Of a stretch of DNA of 64,000 nt, positions 27,001 through 34,149 are shown one piece after another. Origin of the DNA: CAZSDU01 sp963662525 (GTDB lineage: Bacteria > Bacteroidota > Bacteroidia > Bacteroidales > FEN-979); contig OY759717.1 in NCBI GenBank assembly GCA_963662525.1, positions 372,001 to 436,000 of the forward strand, read 5' to 3'. The translations under genes and the position numbers were made by a program. The number at the start of each line of letters is the position of its first letter. The stretch's first letter is position 1. The notes under the pieces are model-generated. The model was not told where the DNA came from and did not search any database. It worked only from the letters and a program-made list of their open reading frames with translations.

Positions 27001-27885
27001 ATGGATGAGGATGGCTTTAATACCAGCATCAAGGATCTGGTCGATATGTTCATTTTCGAGGATGGTTTCCCGTTCAATGATCACTTCGGTACGCTCGATG
27101 GAAACGACTTCACCGGTATCCTCGTCCACGAAATCTTCGATCCAGGTTCTTACCACCCGTGCTGCCAGTTTAGAGCCGACGACACGTTTCAGGGCTGCCC
27201 TGCTTACTTTAACTTCCTGTGCAAGCCCGAATATTTCAAGGATATCCTTATCTGTTTCGAAACCAATGGCCCGCAGCAAAGTTGTGACCGGCAATTTCTT
27301 TTTCCGGTCAATGTATGCATACATGACATTGTTGATATCGGTTGTAAACTCAATCCAGGATCCCTTGAAAGGAATAATGCGGGCCGAATACAATTGGGCT
27401 CCGTTGGCATGGAAACTGGTACTGAAAAATACGCCAGGTGAACGGTGAAGCTGAGAAACAACAACACGTTCTGCACCGTTGATGATGAAAGTTCCCCTGG
27501 GTGTCATATAGGGGATCATCCCAAGGTAAACATCCTGAATAATTGTTTCGAAATCCTCATGCTCCGGGTCAGTGCAGTATAACTTGAGTTTAGCCTTCAG
27601 TGGTACACTGTAGGTCAAACCACGTTCAATGCACTCGTCGATAGAGTACCGCGGAGGATCAATAAAATAATCGAGGAATTCCAGCACGAAGTTGTTGCGT
27701 GCATCAGAAATTGGAAAGTTTTCCGCGAATACTCTGTATAATCCTTCGTTGACCCTGTTTTCAGGATTTGTTTCCAGCTGGAAAAAATCCTGAAAGGACT
27801 TTACCTGGATATCGAGAAAATCAGGACATTCAGCTTGTATCCTGGTGGACGCAAAACTGATTCTTTCGATTTTTTTTGAAGCCAA
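24079..27885 (-). CDS. rpoB: DNA-directed RNA polymerase subunit beta
   Basis: A full-length 1268-residue beta subunit. The rifampicin-pocket region reads LSQFMDQTNPLSELTHKRR (near 470-490), followed by the conserved GPGGLSRERAGFEVRDVH. The C-terminal GGQRFGEMEVWALEAFGA is present. The start is TTG at 27885 (residues MASKKIERISFAST); a stop lies in frame just upstream and no ATG is available before conserved sequence, so a weak start codon seems real. A strong stem-loop lies in the 139-base gap to rplL. Confidence 0.98.
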   Translation of the reverse strand: MASKKIERISFASTRIQAECPDFLDIQVKSFQDFFQLETNPENRVNEGLYRVFAENFPISDARNNFVLEFLDYFIDPPRYSIDECIERGLTYSVPLKAKLKLYCTDPEHEDFETIIQDVYLGMIPYMTPRGTFIINGAERVVVSQLHRSPGVFFSTSFHANGAQLYSARIIPFKGSWIEFTTDINNVMYAYIDRKKKLPVTTLLRAIGFETDKDILEIFGLAQEVKVSRAALKRVVGSKLAARVVRTWIEDFVDEDTGEVVSIERTEVIIERETILENEHIDQILDAGIKAILIHREDALATDYSIIFNTLQKDPANSEKEAVEFIYRQLRNAEPPDEETARGIIEKLFFSDKRYDLGDVGRYRINRKLNLNTPAETKVLTKEDIISIIKYLIELVNSKAEVDDIDHLSNRRVRTVGEQLYNQFGVGLSRMARTIRERMNVRDNEVFTPMDLINAKTLSSVINTFFGTNQLSQFMDQTNPLSELTHKRRISALGPGGLSRERAGFEVRDVHYTHYGRLCTIETPEGPNIGLISSLCVYAKIDKLGFIETPYHKVIQGKVALEDDPIYLTAEEEEHKIIAQASTLMDSKGNITDDKVKVRYLADYPIIEKTGVDLIDIAPNQIASIAASLIPFLEHDDANRALMGSNMMRQAVPLLNPEIALVGTGIESLVARDSRVLINAEGNGIVEFVDANEIVIRYSRDEKERLVSFEEDIKSYRLTKFARTNQNTCVNLRPIVRKGDKVVKGQVLCEGYATKDGELALGRNLMVAFMPWKGYNFEDAIVISEKVLKEDIFTSIHIEEFTLEVRDTKRGVEELTNDIPNVSAEATKDLDENGLIRIGAEVNEGDILIGKITPKGESDPTPEEKLLRAIFGDKAGDVKDASLKAPPSMKGVVIEKKLFSRVIKDRKAKAKEKDDLKKLDDDYQKDVEKVKTKLVEKLNILVNGKVSQGVYNNFKQEIIAKGAKFTQKNLMDIDYLNVNPNKWTTDKDKNDQIKTLINNYIIKFKEIMGIHNRKKFVAVVGDDLPAGIVQMAKVYIAKKRKLKVGDKMAGRHGNKGIVARIQREEDMPFLQDGTPVDVVLNPLGVPSRMNLGQIYETILGWAGKRLGQRFMTPIFDGASLDQINEYLASAGLPKNGKVYLYDGLSGDRFDQPTTVGYIYMMKLHHMVDDKMHARSIGPYSLITQQPLGGKAQFGGQRFGEMEVWALEAFGAANILLEIQTVKSDDVIGRAKAYETIVKGESMPIPGIPESFNVLIHELRGLGLNLTFD

Positions 27886-27901
27886 GGTTTGTTTATTTTA
27901 G

Positions 27902-27921
27902 GCCCCGCCAAACAGCGGGAC
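27902..27921 (-). promoter_or_regulatory. Hairpin just upstream of rpoB
   Basis: GTCCCGC and GCGGGGC (minus strand) form a 7-bp stem with one T-G pair around a 6-base loop, 16 bases upstream of the rpoB start codon. It could restrain initiation at the TTG start. The function is inferred from position only. Confidence 0.4.
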
Positions 27922-27968
27922 AGGTTAGAAATTAATGTTAACTTTCAATATCGTAAAAAATAAGTTAC

Positions 27969-27992
27969 AGACTACCCCTTTCGGGGCAGTCT
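27969..27992 (-). promoter_or_regulatory. rplL-rpoB intergenic stem-loop (attenuator or processing site)
   Basis: On the minus strand AGACTGCCCC, a GAAA tetraloop and GGGGTAGTCT form a 10-bp stem with one G-T pair. A TTATTTTTT stretch starts 6 bases downstream. In E. coli an attenuator and an RNase III site lie in the same gap and lower rpoBC relative to the ribosomal genes; the same role is inferred here. Confidence 0.65.
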
Positions 27993-28024
27993 ATATCCTA
28001 TTATAAGAATGAGAAAGTAATGTT

Positions 28025-28399
28025 TTACTTAATTTCAACCTCTGCTCCAGCCTCCTTTAATTGATTAAATAAAGCGTTAGCTTCATCCTTGGAAACACCC
28101 TCTTTAATGGCTTTAGGTGCAGCATCAACTAATTCTTTGGCTTCTTTCAAACCAAGGCTGGTCAGTTCTTTAACCAATTTAACGACGGCTAATTTAGCCT
28201 GGCCTGCATTTTTCAAAATCACATCAAAAGATGATTTTTCTTCAGCAACAGGAGCGGCGGCGGCGGCAGGGGCTGCAACTGCAACAGCTGCAGCAGCAGG
28301 CTCGATACCATAATCATCCTTTAGGATCTTTGCCAATTCGTTAACTTCTTTTACTGTTAAATTCACTAACTGTTCTGCAAAAGCTTTTAAATCTGCCAT
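28025..28399 (-). CDS. rplL: 50S ribosomal protein L7/L12
   Basis: A 124-residue protein of the ribosomal stalk. The N-terminal dimerisation helices (ADLKAFAEQLVNLTVKEVNE) lead to an Ala-rich hinge (about 35-50, AAAAVAVAAPAAAAAPVA). The C-terminal domain includes KAGQAKLAVVKLVKELTSLGLKEAKELV-like sequence and EGVSKDEANALFNQLKEAGAEVEIK at the end. It recruits translation GTPases. It follows rplJ by 38 bases. Confidence 0.97.
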   Translation of the reverse strand: MADLKAFAEQLVNLTVKEVNELAKILKDDYGIEPAAAAVAVAAPAAAAAPVAEEKSSFDVILKNAGQAKLAVVKLVKELTSLGLKEAKELVDAAPKAIKEGVSKDEANALFNQLKEAGAEVEIK

Positions 28400-28437
28400 T
28401 TTCTTACTATTTAATATGATTACTAAAATTTACTTTT

Positions 28438-28959
28438 TTATTCAGGTTTTTCTGATAAGGTCTTGACAATCCCTGATAATTTGGTGCTACCTGTCTGTAA
28501 AGCCAGGATAACGTTATTTGCCGGAGATTGGAGCAGACCTATCAGATCGCCGATTAATTCAAATTTCGACTTGACATTAACCAAGGTATCCAGTTGATCA
28601 TCGCCCAGGTAGATGGTTTCTTCAACATAAGCGCCTTTTAAAACCGGTTTGGTTGATGTACGCCGAAATTCTTTGATTAGTTTGGCCGGATCGTTAGCAA
28701 CTTCCGAAAACATGATGGAAGTGGGTCCGGTTAATACCGGGTAGAAATCTTCAAAAGATTTACCGGCTTTCTCCATGGCCTTTCTTAAAAGTGTATTCTT
28801 GACTACCGTCAGCTGTACATTCCTTTTAAAGCAAGTTCTTCTAAGCCTGCTGGTTGTTTCTGCATTCAGATTAGAAGTATCAGCCAGGTAAAAGGTATTG
28901 CTTTTTGTCAGCCGTGTTGCCAGGGAATCAATAAGCTGGGTTTTTTCGTCTTTTCTCAT
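28438..28959 (-). CDS. rplJ: 50S ribosomal protein L10
   Basis: A 173-residue L10 protein, the base of the L7/L12 stalk. The rRNA-binding N-terminal part has LADTSNLNAETTSRLRRTCF, VVKNTLLRKAMEKAG and the LTGPTSIMFS strand. The C-terminal helix that carries L12 dimers is short, as in other Bacteroidota. L10 commonly autoregulates its operon through a leader RNA; the 27-base gap to rplA is too short to hold a large leader, so any control site would overlap the rplA end. Confidence 0.96.
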   Translation of the reverse strand: MRKDEKTQLIDSLATRLTKSNTFYLADTSNLNAETTSRLRRTCFKRNVQLTVVKNTLLRKAMEKAGKSFEDFYPVLTGPTSIMFSEVANDPAKLIKEFRRTSTKPVLKGAYVEETIYLGDDQLDTLVNVKSKFELIGDLIGLLQSPANNVILALQTGSTKLSGIVKTLSEKPE

Positions 28960-28986
28960 GATTTAGTTCTCTCAAAAGTTCAGTAA

Positions 28987-29682
28987 TTAGGCGGAAACCG
29001 ATTTTGGGTCAACCTGAACACTCGGGCTCATGGTACTGGATAAGTATATACTTTTCACATAGGTACCTTTTGCCGAAGATGGTTTAAGTTTGATGATCGT
29101 ATGCATAAGTTCCTTGGCATTTTCCACAATTTTTTCCTGATCGAAAGAAACTTTCGCAACGGAAGCATGGATAATACCAAACTTATCAACTTTAAAATCG
29201 ATCTTACCGGCTTTCACCTCTTTTACGGCCTTTCCAATTTCCATGGTAACAGTCCCCGTTTTTGGGTTGGGCATTAATCCGCGTGGTCCGAGGATTTTTC
29301 CTAATGCACCAACTTTGGCCATAACACTGGGCATGGTAATAATTACATCGACGTCGGTCCAGCCACCTTTGATTTTCTCAATAAATTCATCGAGTCCGGC
29401 AAAGTCAGCGCCAGCCTGTCTGGCCTCTTCCTCCTTATCTGGAGTACAGAGAACGAGCACACGGATAGTTTTACCGGTACCATGCGGAAGCGTCACGATA
29501 CCTCTGACCATCTGGTTTGCCTTACGGGGATCAACCCCAAGGCGTACGTCAATATCTACGGATGAATCGAATTTGGTATTACTGATTTCTTTCACAATAC
29601 CTGCTGCATCCGACAGCGAAAAAACGGCGTTCTTATCAAATTTTGATAAGGCAACCTTCCTCTTTTTTGTCAGCTTTGTCAT
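28987..29682 (-). CDS. rplA: 50S ribosomal protein L1
   Basis: A 231-residue L1 protein of normal length. Signature segments are VDIDVRLGVDPRKANQMVRG, LPHGTGKTIRVLVL, and the PROSITE-type stretch VGALGKILGPRGLMPNPK near 125-145. It binds the mobile L1 stalk of 23S rRNA and usually represses its own operon by binding the rplK leader mRNA. It lies 59 bases after rplK. Confidence 0.97.
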   Translation of the reverse strand: MTKLTKKRKVALSKFDKNAVFSLSDAAGIVKEISNTKFDSSVDIDVRLGVDPRKANQMVRGIVTLPHGTGKTIRVLVLCTPDKEEEARQAGADFAGLDEFIEKIKGGWTDVDVIITMPSVMAKVGALGKILGPRGLMPNPKTGTVTMEIGKAVKEVKAGKIDFKVDKFGIIHASVAKVSFDQEKIVENAKELMHTIIKLKPSSAKGTYVKSIYLSSTMSPSVQVDPKSVSA

Positions 29683-29741
29683 TGCTTTATTTTTATGTTT
29701 AGTTGATGAGGTCTGATTTGAACACTAACCGGCTGCGGAGA

Positions 29742-30185
29742 TTAGCGTTTTGAAGGAGTTTCACCGGTAATGGTGATACCCATACTGCGTGCGGTACCGG
29801 CTACCATTTTAATGGCTGAATCAACGGTAAAGGCATTCAGGTCAGGCATTTTATCTTCGGCAATTTTTTGAACCTGTTCCCAGGATACTGATGCCACCTT
29901 ATTGCGGTTTGGCTCAGGTGATCCCTTTTGAAGCTTGGTAGCTTCCATTAACTGAACAGCAACAGGAGGCGTCTTTAAAATAAAGTCAAAAGACTTATCC
30001 CTGTATACCGTTATGATCACCGGGATCAGTTTCCCGGTCTTGTCCTGGGTACGTGCATTGAACTGCTTGCAAAACTCCATGATGTTGACCCCTTTTGCAC
30101 CTAATGCAGGTCCAACCGGAGGTGAAGGATTTGCAGCTCCTCCCTTGATCTGTAATTTAATAATACCACTTACTTCTTTTGCCAT
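29742..30185 (-). CDS. rplK: 50S ribosomal protein L11
   Basis: A 147-residue L11 protein. The N-terminal loop IKGGAANPSPPVGPALGAKGVNIMEFC contacts the GTPase-associated centre, and the C-terminal domain has KMPDLNAFTVDSAIKMVAGTARSMGI. The length and Pro-rich switch between domains are normal. It is needed for the stringent response and for factor binding. It starts 21 bases after nusG. Confidence 0.97.
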   Translation of the reverse strand: MAKEVSGIIKLQIKGGAANPSPPVGPALGAKGVNIMEFCKQFNARTQDKTGKLIPVIITVYRDKSFDFILKTPPVAVQLMEATKLQKGSPEPNRNKVASVSWEQVQKIAEDKMPDLNAFTVDSAIKMVAGTARSMGITITGETPSKR

Positions 30186-30206
30186 TGCTATTAATTTAAA
30201 TGTCTT

Positions 30207-30749
30207 CTACTCCTTTTGTACTTGCATGAAACTCAATTCAAGGGGGGTTTTTCGACCAAATATCTTGACCATGACCTTGAGTTTCTTTTTTTCTTCATTG
30301 ATTTCTTCAATTACCCCGCTGAAACTGTTGAAAGGTCCATCGATAACGGTAACTGTTTCTCCAACAATGAAGGGGATATTCATTTCTTCCCCTTGTTCCG
30401 ATAATTCATCAAACTTTCCAAGGATACGTTTCACTTCGGAAGGACGAAGCGGATGTGCTTCTCCTTTGGCTCCCAAAAATCCGAGTACTCCTGGAATATT
30501 CCTTATGATGTGGGGTACTTCACCAGTAAGTGCAGCCTCAATGAGCACATAACCCGGGAAGTAATTCCGTTCTTTACTCACTTTCTTTCCATTCCGGATC
30601 ATATACACTTTCTCCGTTGGAATCAGCACTTGTGAAATGTAATCCTGTAGTTTCAGATTGGCAATTTCGCTTTCAAGGTATTGCTTCACCTTCTTCTCAT
30701 TACCTGAGATAGCGCGGACAACATACCATTTTTTAGCCAATTCACTCAT
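30207..30749 (-). CDS. nusG: Transcription termination/antitermination factor NusG
   Basis: A 180-residue protein. The NGN domain starts KKWYVVRAISGNEKKVKQYL and includes GYVLIEAALTGEVPHIIRN (near 75-95). The KOW domain is GETVTVIDGPFNSFSGVIEEI (near 128-150). NusG binds RNA polymerase and links it to Rho or ribosomes. The frame is open upstream to 30914 across the secE end, but the NGN domain begins right after ATG 30749, so that start is chosen. Confidence 0.96.
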   Translation of the reverse strand: MSELAKKWYVVRAISGNEKKVKQYLESEIANLKLQDYISQVLIPTEKVYMIRNGKKVSKERNYFPGYVLIEAALTGEVPHIIRNIPGVLGFLGAKGEAHPLRPSEVKRILGKFDELSEQGEEMNIPFIVGETVTVIDGPFNSFSGVIEEINEEKKKLKVMVKIFGRKTPLELSFMQVQKE

Positions 30750-30810
30750 GCTTTTTGTGAGATTGATTCTTGATTTATTTTGTTGATTAGATAAACAACC
30801 CTGGGTACGT

Positions 30811-31008
30811 TTAGAAAAGCTTATAAAACTGTATGAGTACGTTTCTGAAAACTTCATCCATTGCAAAAACAATAACTGCGATGATGAGCGAAGCGACGGA
30901 CACGACAATTGCACTTCCCTGTAATTCTGCCCAGCTGGGCCAGGAAACTTTATGCATCAATTCATCGTAGCTTTCCTTTATATAATTTACTACTTGATTT
31001 TTTGCCAT
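30811..31008 (-). CDS. secE: Preprotein translocase subunit SecE
   Basis: A 65-residue, single-span SecE of the short type. The amphipathic N-terminal helix has YIKESYDELMHKVSWPSWAELQGS with the conserved VSWP, and the membrane helix is about residues 32-52. It clamps SecY in the translocon. It lies 15 bases after tRNA-Trp and 61 bases before nusG, as is usual. Confidence 0.95.
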   Translation of the reverse strand: MAKNQVVNYIKESYDELMHKVSWPSWAELQGSAIVVSVASLIIAVIVFAMDEVFRNVLIQFYKLF

Positions 31009-31023
31009 TTATCTAACATTTTG

Positions 31024-31096
31024 CACGGGTGGTAGGAATCGAACCCACAGCCTACGGTTTTGGAGACCGCCACTCTACCAGTTGAGCTACACCCGT
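31024..31096 (-). tRNA. tRNA-Trp (CCA)
   Basis: A 73-base cloverleaf. Acceptor ACGGGTG pairs with CACCCGT. The anticodon stem GCGGT/ACCGT holds the loop CTCCAAA, anticodon CCA. The T arm is GTGGGTTCGATTCCTAC. It is embedded between tuf and secE and is probably processed from their shared transcript. Confidence 0.95.
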
Positions 31097-31119
31097 GTGT
31101 AATTAAACTTTAATTATAA

Positions 31120-32307
31120 TTAGTCAAGTATTTCTGTTACCTGACCGGCACCAACAGTACGTCCACCTTCGCGGATAGCAAAACGGAGACCCTTGTTCAT
31201 GGCGATTTCAGCAATCAGATCAACAGTAATCGTGATATTATCACCAGGCATACACATTTCAACTCCTTCAGGAAGATGAATTTCGCCGGTAACGTCTGTG
31301 GTTCTGAAATAGAACTGAGGACGGTATTTGTTATGGAATGGGGTGTGACGTCCACCTTCCTGGGTCTTCAGAACGTATATTTCAGCCTTGAATTTTTTAT
31401 GAGGCGTAATGGAACCTGGCTTTGCAATAACCATTCCACGACGGATAGCATCTTTATCGATACCACGGAGCAATAAACCGGCATTGTCGCCAGCTTCACC
31501 CCTATCGAGGATCTTGCGGAACATTTCCACTCCGGTAACCACTGATTTAAGTTTTTCGGCACCCATACCGATGATGTCAACGGGATCTCCGGTATTGATC
31601 ACACCTGTTTCAATTCTGCCGGTAGCTACTGTACCGCGGCCGGTAATGGAGAATACGTCTTCAACAGGCATCAGGAAGGGTTTGTCAACGTCACGGGTCG
31701 GCAGCGGAATATAGCTGTCAACGGCATCCATGAGTTCCATAATCTTATCCACCCATTTAGGTTCCTTGTTCAGTCCACCCAATGCAGATCCCTGGATAAC
31801 CGGGGTATTTGCTCCGTCAAAACCGTAGAAAGTCAGCAATTCACGGATTTCCATTTCAACAATCTCGAGTAATTCGGGATCATCAACACTGTCGCATTTA
31901 TTCATAAAAACAACCAGTTTGGGTACACCAACCTGACGGGCGAGCAGGATATGTTCGCGGGTCTGAGGCATGGGACCATCAGTAGCTGCTACGACGATAA
32001 TAGCGCCGTCCATCTGGGCAGCACCGGTAACCATGTTTTTAATGTAGTCAGCATGACCGGGGCAGTCAACGTGCGCATAGTGACGGGCAGCTGTTTGGTA
32101 CTCGATATGAGCAGTGTTGATCGTGATTCCACGTGCTTTTTCTTCCGGTGCATTGTCGATAGAGTCGAACGACCTGAACTCGGATAAACCCTTATCTGCC
32201 AAGACTAAGGTGATGGCAGCGGTCAAAGTAGTTTTACCATGATCAATGTGGCCAATCGTGCCAACATTGACATGAGGTTTGCTGCGATTGAATTTTTCTT
32301 TTGCCAT
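31120..32307 (-). CDS. tuf: Elongation factor Tu
   Basis: A complete 395-residue EF-Tu, which delivers aminoacyl-tRNA to the ribosome. The GTPase motifs are GHIDHGKTTL (P loop), RGITINTAHIEY (switch I), DCPGHADY and NKCD. Domains 2 and 3 follow with GRGTVATGRIETG and the C-terminal REGGRTVGAGQVTEI. It is preceded by four tRNA genes and followed by tRNA-Trp and secE, so it belongs to the tRNA-ribosomal-RNA polymerase run. Confidence 0.98.
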   Translation of the reverse strand: MAKEKFNRSKPHVNVGTIGHIDHGKTTLTAAITLVLADKGLSEFRSFDSIDNAPEEKARGITINTAHIEYQTAARHYAHVDCPGHADYIKNMVTGAAQMDGAIIVVAATDGPMPQTREHILLARQVGVPKLVVFMNKCDSVDDPELLEIVEMEIRELLTFYGFDGANTPVIQGSALGGLNKEPKWVDKIMELMDAVDSYIPLPTRDVDKPFLMPVEDVFSITGRGTVATGRIETGVINTGDPVDIIGMGAEKLKSVVTGVEMFRKILDRGEAGDNAGLLLRGIDKDAIRRGMVIAKPGSITPHKKFKAEIYVLKTQEGGRHTPFHNKYRPQFYFRTTDVTGEIHLPEGVEMCMPGDNITITVDLIAEIAMNKGLRFAIREGGRTVGAGQVTEILD

Positions 32308-32354
32308 TTTATTAAAGTTTAATTACAATTTGATATTTTGGTTAATTAATCTTG

Positions 32355-32426
32355 AGCCTTTGAGCAGAATTGAACTGCTGACCCCTTCCTTACCAAGGAA
32401 GTGCTCTACCCCTGAGCTACAAAGGC
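32355..32426 (-). tRNA. tRNA-Thr (GGT)
   Basis: A 72-base cloverleaf. Acceptor GCCTTTG pairs with CAAAGGC. The anticodon loop TTGGTAA gives GGT. It is the last of four tRNAs before tuf. Confidence 0.95.
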
Positions 32427-32434
32427 GAAAACAG

Positions 32435-32507
32435 AGCGGAAGACGGGGCTCGAACCCGCCACCTGAAGCTTGGAAGGCTTCCGCTCTACCAAATGAGCTA
32501 CTTCCGC
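32435..32507 (-). tRNA. tRNA-Gly (TCC)
   Basis: A 73-base cloverleaf. Acceptor GCGGAAG pairs with CTTCCGC. The anticodon stem GAAGC/GCTTC holds the loop CTTCCAA, anticodon TCC. It lies 8 bases before tRNA-Thr (GGT). Confidence 0.95.
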
Positions 32508-32511
32508 ATTG

Positions 32512-32593
32512 TGGGGAGAGGAGGATTCGAACCTTCGAAGGCTGTGCCAACAGATTTACAGTCTGCCCCATTTGACCGCTCTGGTATCTCCCC
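32512..32593 (-). tRNA. tRNA-Tyr (GTA)
   Basis: An 82-base class II tRNA with a long variable arm. Acceptor GGGGAGA pairs with TCTCCCC. The anticodon loop CTGTAAA gives GTA. It lies 4 bases before tRNA-Gly. Confidence 0.95.
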
Positions 32594-32643
32594 ATGAATT
32601 TCCGACTGAGTCGGATGCATATTTTCATTCTTTCAAAGAACTG

Positions 32644-32716
32644 AGCCGATGGACGGATTCGAACCGCCGACCAGCTGATTACAAATCAGCTGCTCTACCA
32701 GCTGAGCTACATCGGC
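32644..32716 (-). tRNA. tRNA-Thr (TGT)
   Basis: A 73-base cloverleaf. Acceptor GCCGATG pairs with CATCGGC. The anticodon stem GCTGA/TCAGC holds the loop TTTGTAA, anticodon TGT. It is the first gene behind the promoter at 32745-32776. Confidence 0.95.
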
Positions 32717-32744
32717 AAAGCCTTTTCTTTTTAAAAAAGGACTG

Positions 32745-32776
32745 CAAAAGTATAAACAATTTGAATAGGAAACAAA
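32745..32776 (-). promoter_or_regulatory. Promoter of the tRNA-tuf-secE-nusG-rpl-rpo run
   Basis: Read leftward: TTTG (32776-32773), a 20-base spacer, TACTTTTG (32752-32745). This exactly fits the Bacteroidota -33/-7 consensus. The predicted start is about 20 bases before tRNA-Thr (TGT). No other equally good promoter was seen as far as rpoC. Confidence 0.8.
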
Positions 32777-32858
32777 TATTTTTTCACAAAGACTATGCCA
32801 CAAACAAAGAGAGGTAATCAAAAAATAGATTACCTCTCTTATAATCAATCATTTAAAA

Positions 32859-33158
32859 TTACATATGGCGAACTTTTTCTTTATACTTAACCAACTGTTT
32901 TCGCAATGCATCAACCGCCGAATCGATAGCCGCTTCAAAAGTAGTGGCTTCTTTTTTTGCAAATAGGTCGTACCCCTTGATAATCAATCGGATTTCAGCG
33001 ATTTTATTTTCTCTTTCCTCTGAATTCTCAAGTTTTAGCATGACTTCACTACCGATTACTCCTTCAAAAAAAGTATGCAGTTTTTCTAATCTTTCTTTTA
33101 CAAAGGTGTCCAGTTTCTTATCTGCCTTAAAATGAACTGCGTTGATCTTAATATTCAT
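32859..33158 (-). CDS. hpf: Ribosome hibernation-promoting factor (short HPF/RaiA family)
   Basis: A 99-residue protein of the sigma-54 modulation/S30EA family. It has the beta-alpha-beta-beta-beta-alpha pattern, with INAVHFKADKKLDTFVKERL at the start and AKKEATTFEAAIDSAVDALRKQLVKYKEK in the C-terminal helix. Such proteins bind the 30S decoding site and inactivate ribosomes in stationary phase. It follows xerC closely and is the rare gene here with a complete Shine-Dalgarno sequence (33163-33170). Confidence 0.92.
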   Translation of the reverse strand: MNIKINAVHFKADKKLDTFVKERLEKLHTFFEGVIGSEVMLKLENSEERENKIAEIRLIIKGYDLFAKKEATTFEAAIDSAVDALRKQLVKYKEKVRHM

Positions 33159-33162
33159 TCAG

Positions 33163-33170
33163 ACCTCCTT
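33163..33170 (-). promoter_or_regulatory. Strong Shine-Dalgarno sequence of hpf
   Basis: AAGGAGGT lies 4 bases before the hpf ATG and is fully complementary to the 16S rRNA 3' end. Most genes in this window have no such sequence. It lies in the 14-base gap between the xerC stop and hpf. Confidence 0.7.
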
Positions 33171-33172
33171 TT

Positions 33173-34048
33173 TTATGCCTTTGGATGGGCTTGTTTATAA
33201 ATTTTTTTTAACTTATCTATCGTATTATGTGTATATACTTGCGTTGCCGAAAGATTTGCATGTCCCAATAATTCTTTTACAGCATTCAGATCTGCCCCAT
33301 TATTGAGTAAATGGGTGGCGAAGGTATGCCGTAGTACATGAGGACTTTTTTTATTCAGGGTGGTAACCTCCCTCAACCGGCCCGTAACAATCAGGTAAAC
33401 CAGTTTGGGATAGATTTTCTTTCCTTTATTGGTAAGAAAAAACTCAGGTCTGCAGCCAAATTCCTTATCCTTAACAGAAATATACTCCAGGATCAAGCCT
33501 TCTAGTTTCTTATTGAACGGTATCAGGCGCTCTTTATTTCTTTTTCCCAATACTTTAATTGTGCTATGATGAAAATCGAAATCGGAAACCTTAAGATTAA
33601 CCAATTCCGACAGACGGATTCCGGTTGCATAAAACAGTTCCACAATTAGTTTGTCCCGCCTTCCAGGATAATCATCATTCCAGACATTTTCATCCAGCAG
33701 GATATCCATTTTTTCACGTTCAATAAAAGCCGGAAGCCGTTTGGATGTTTTTGGAGAATTGATTTTCAGCAGAGGATTTGTTTCCACCACACCTTCCCTG
33801 ATAAGAAAACGATAGAAAGATTTCAGTGTTGTCAGTTTGCGGTTAACCGAACGGGTTGAGATTTCATGCTCCATCAGAAACACCAGCCAGGAGCGGATCA
33901 TGGGAGAATCAACGTGGCGTATGTCGGTCTCGTCGTATTGTTCCAGTAAATACTTGAAAAATTGATTCAGATCGCCAGTGTATGCAACTACTGTATGAGG
34001 AGAGTAACGCTTTTCGAATTGTATGTATGCTATGAACCGATCCTTCAC
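33173..34048 (-). CDS. xerC: Tyrosine recombinase XerC
   Basis: A 291-residue tyrosine recombinase with an N-terminal SAM-like DNA-binding domain (about 1-90) and a catalytic domain. The active-site residues are visible: Arg145 (ATGIRLSEL), Lys169 (GKRNKER), His237 and Arg240 (HVLRH), His263 (LGHANL) and nucleophile Tyr272 (VYTH). Length and core-gene context (rpsU-xerC-hpf) indicate the chromosome dimer-resolving enzyme rather than a phage integrase. The start is GTG at 34048. A -7 box lies 51 bases upstream. Confidence 0.92.
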   Translation of the reverse strand: MKDRFIAYIQFEKRYSPHTVVAYTGDLNQFFKYLLEQYDETDIRHVDSPMIRSWLVFLMEHEISTRSVNRKLTTLKSFYRFLIREGVVETNPLLKINSPKTSKRLPAFIEREKMDILLDENVWNDDYPGRRDKLIVELFYATGIRLSELVNLKVSDFDFHHSTIKVLGKRNKERLIPFNKKLEGLILEYISVKDKEFGCRPEFFLTNKGKKIYPKLVYLIVTGRLREVTTLNKKSPHVLRHTFATHLLNNGADLNAVKELLGHANLSATQVYTHNTIDKLKKIYKQAHPKA

Positions 34049-34098
34049 TTGCCAAAAAAAAAGAAATCCTGTTGATGTCGTATCGACGGATAAATATA

Positions 34099-34106
34099 CA
34101 AAGATA
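34099..34106 (-). promoter_or_regulatory. -7 element upstream of xerC
   Basis: TATCTTTG read leftward in the rpsU-xerC gap, 51 bases before the xerC GTG. A well-spaced -33 element is missing (TTTG lies 24 bases upstream), so this is a partial match. Confidence 0.4.
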
Positions 34107-34149
34107 TTTACCTCAACAAAATTTCTTCTGCAAAAAAAATAATACCTGG

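Noticed and set aside
27001..27448. Antisense frames of about 146 codons within rpoB
   Set aside because: They mirror the codon structure of rpoB; no domain or expression signal was seen.
30750..30914. N-terminal extension of nusG
   Set aside because: The extension overlaps secE and precedes the normal NGN-domain start; no homologous residues were recognised.
32279..32848. Several open frames across the four-tRNA block
   Set aside because: They are translations of tRNA arms (for example GGGFEPRLP, ADYKSAALPAELH) without independent signals.
33173..34048. Tyrosine recombinase as sign of a phage or integron
   Set aside because: Length, core-gene neighbours and absence of attachment repeats or cargo fit housekeeping XerC.
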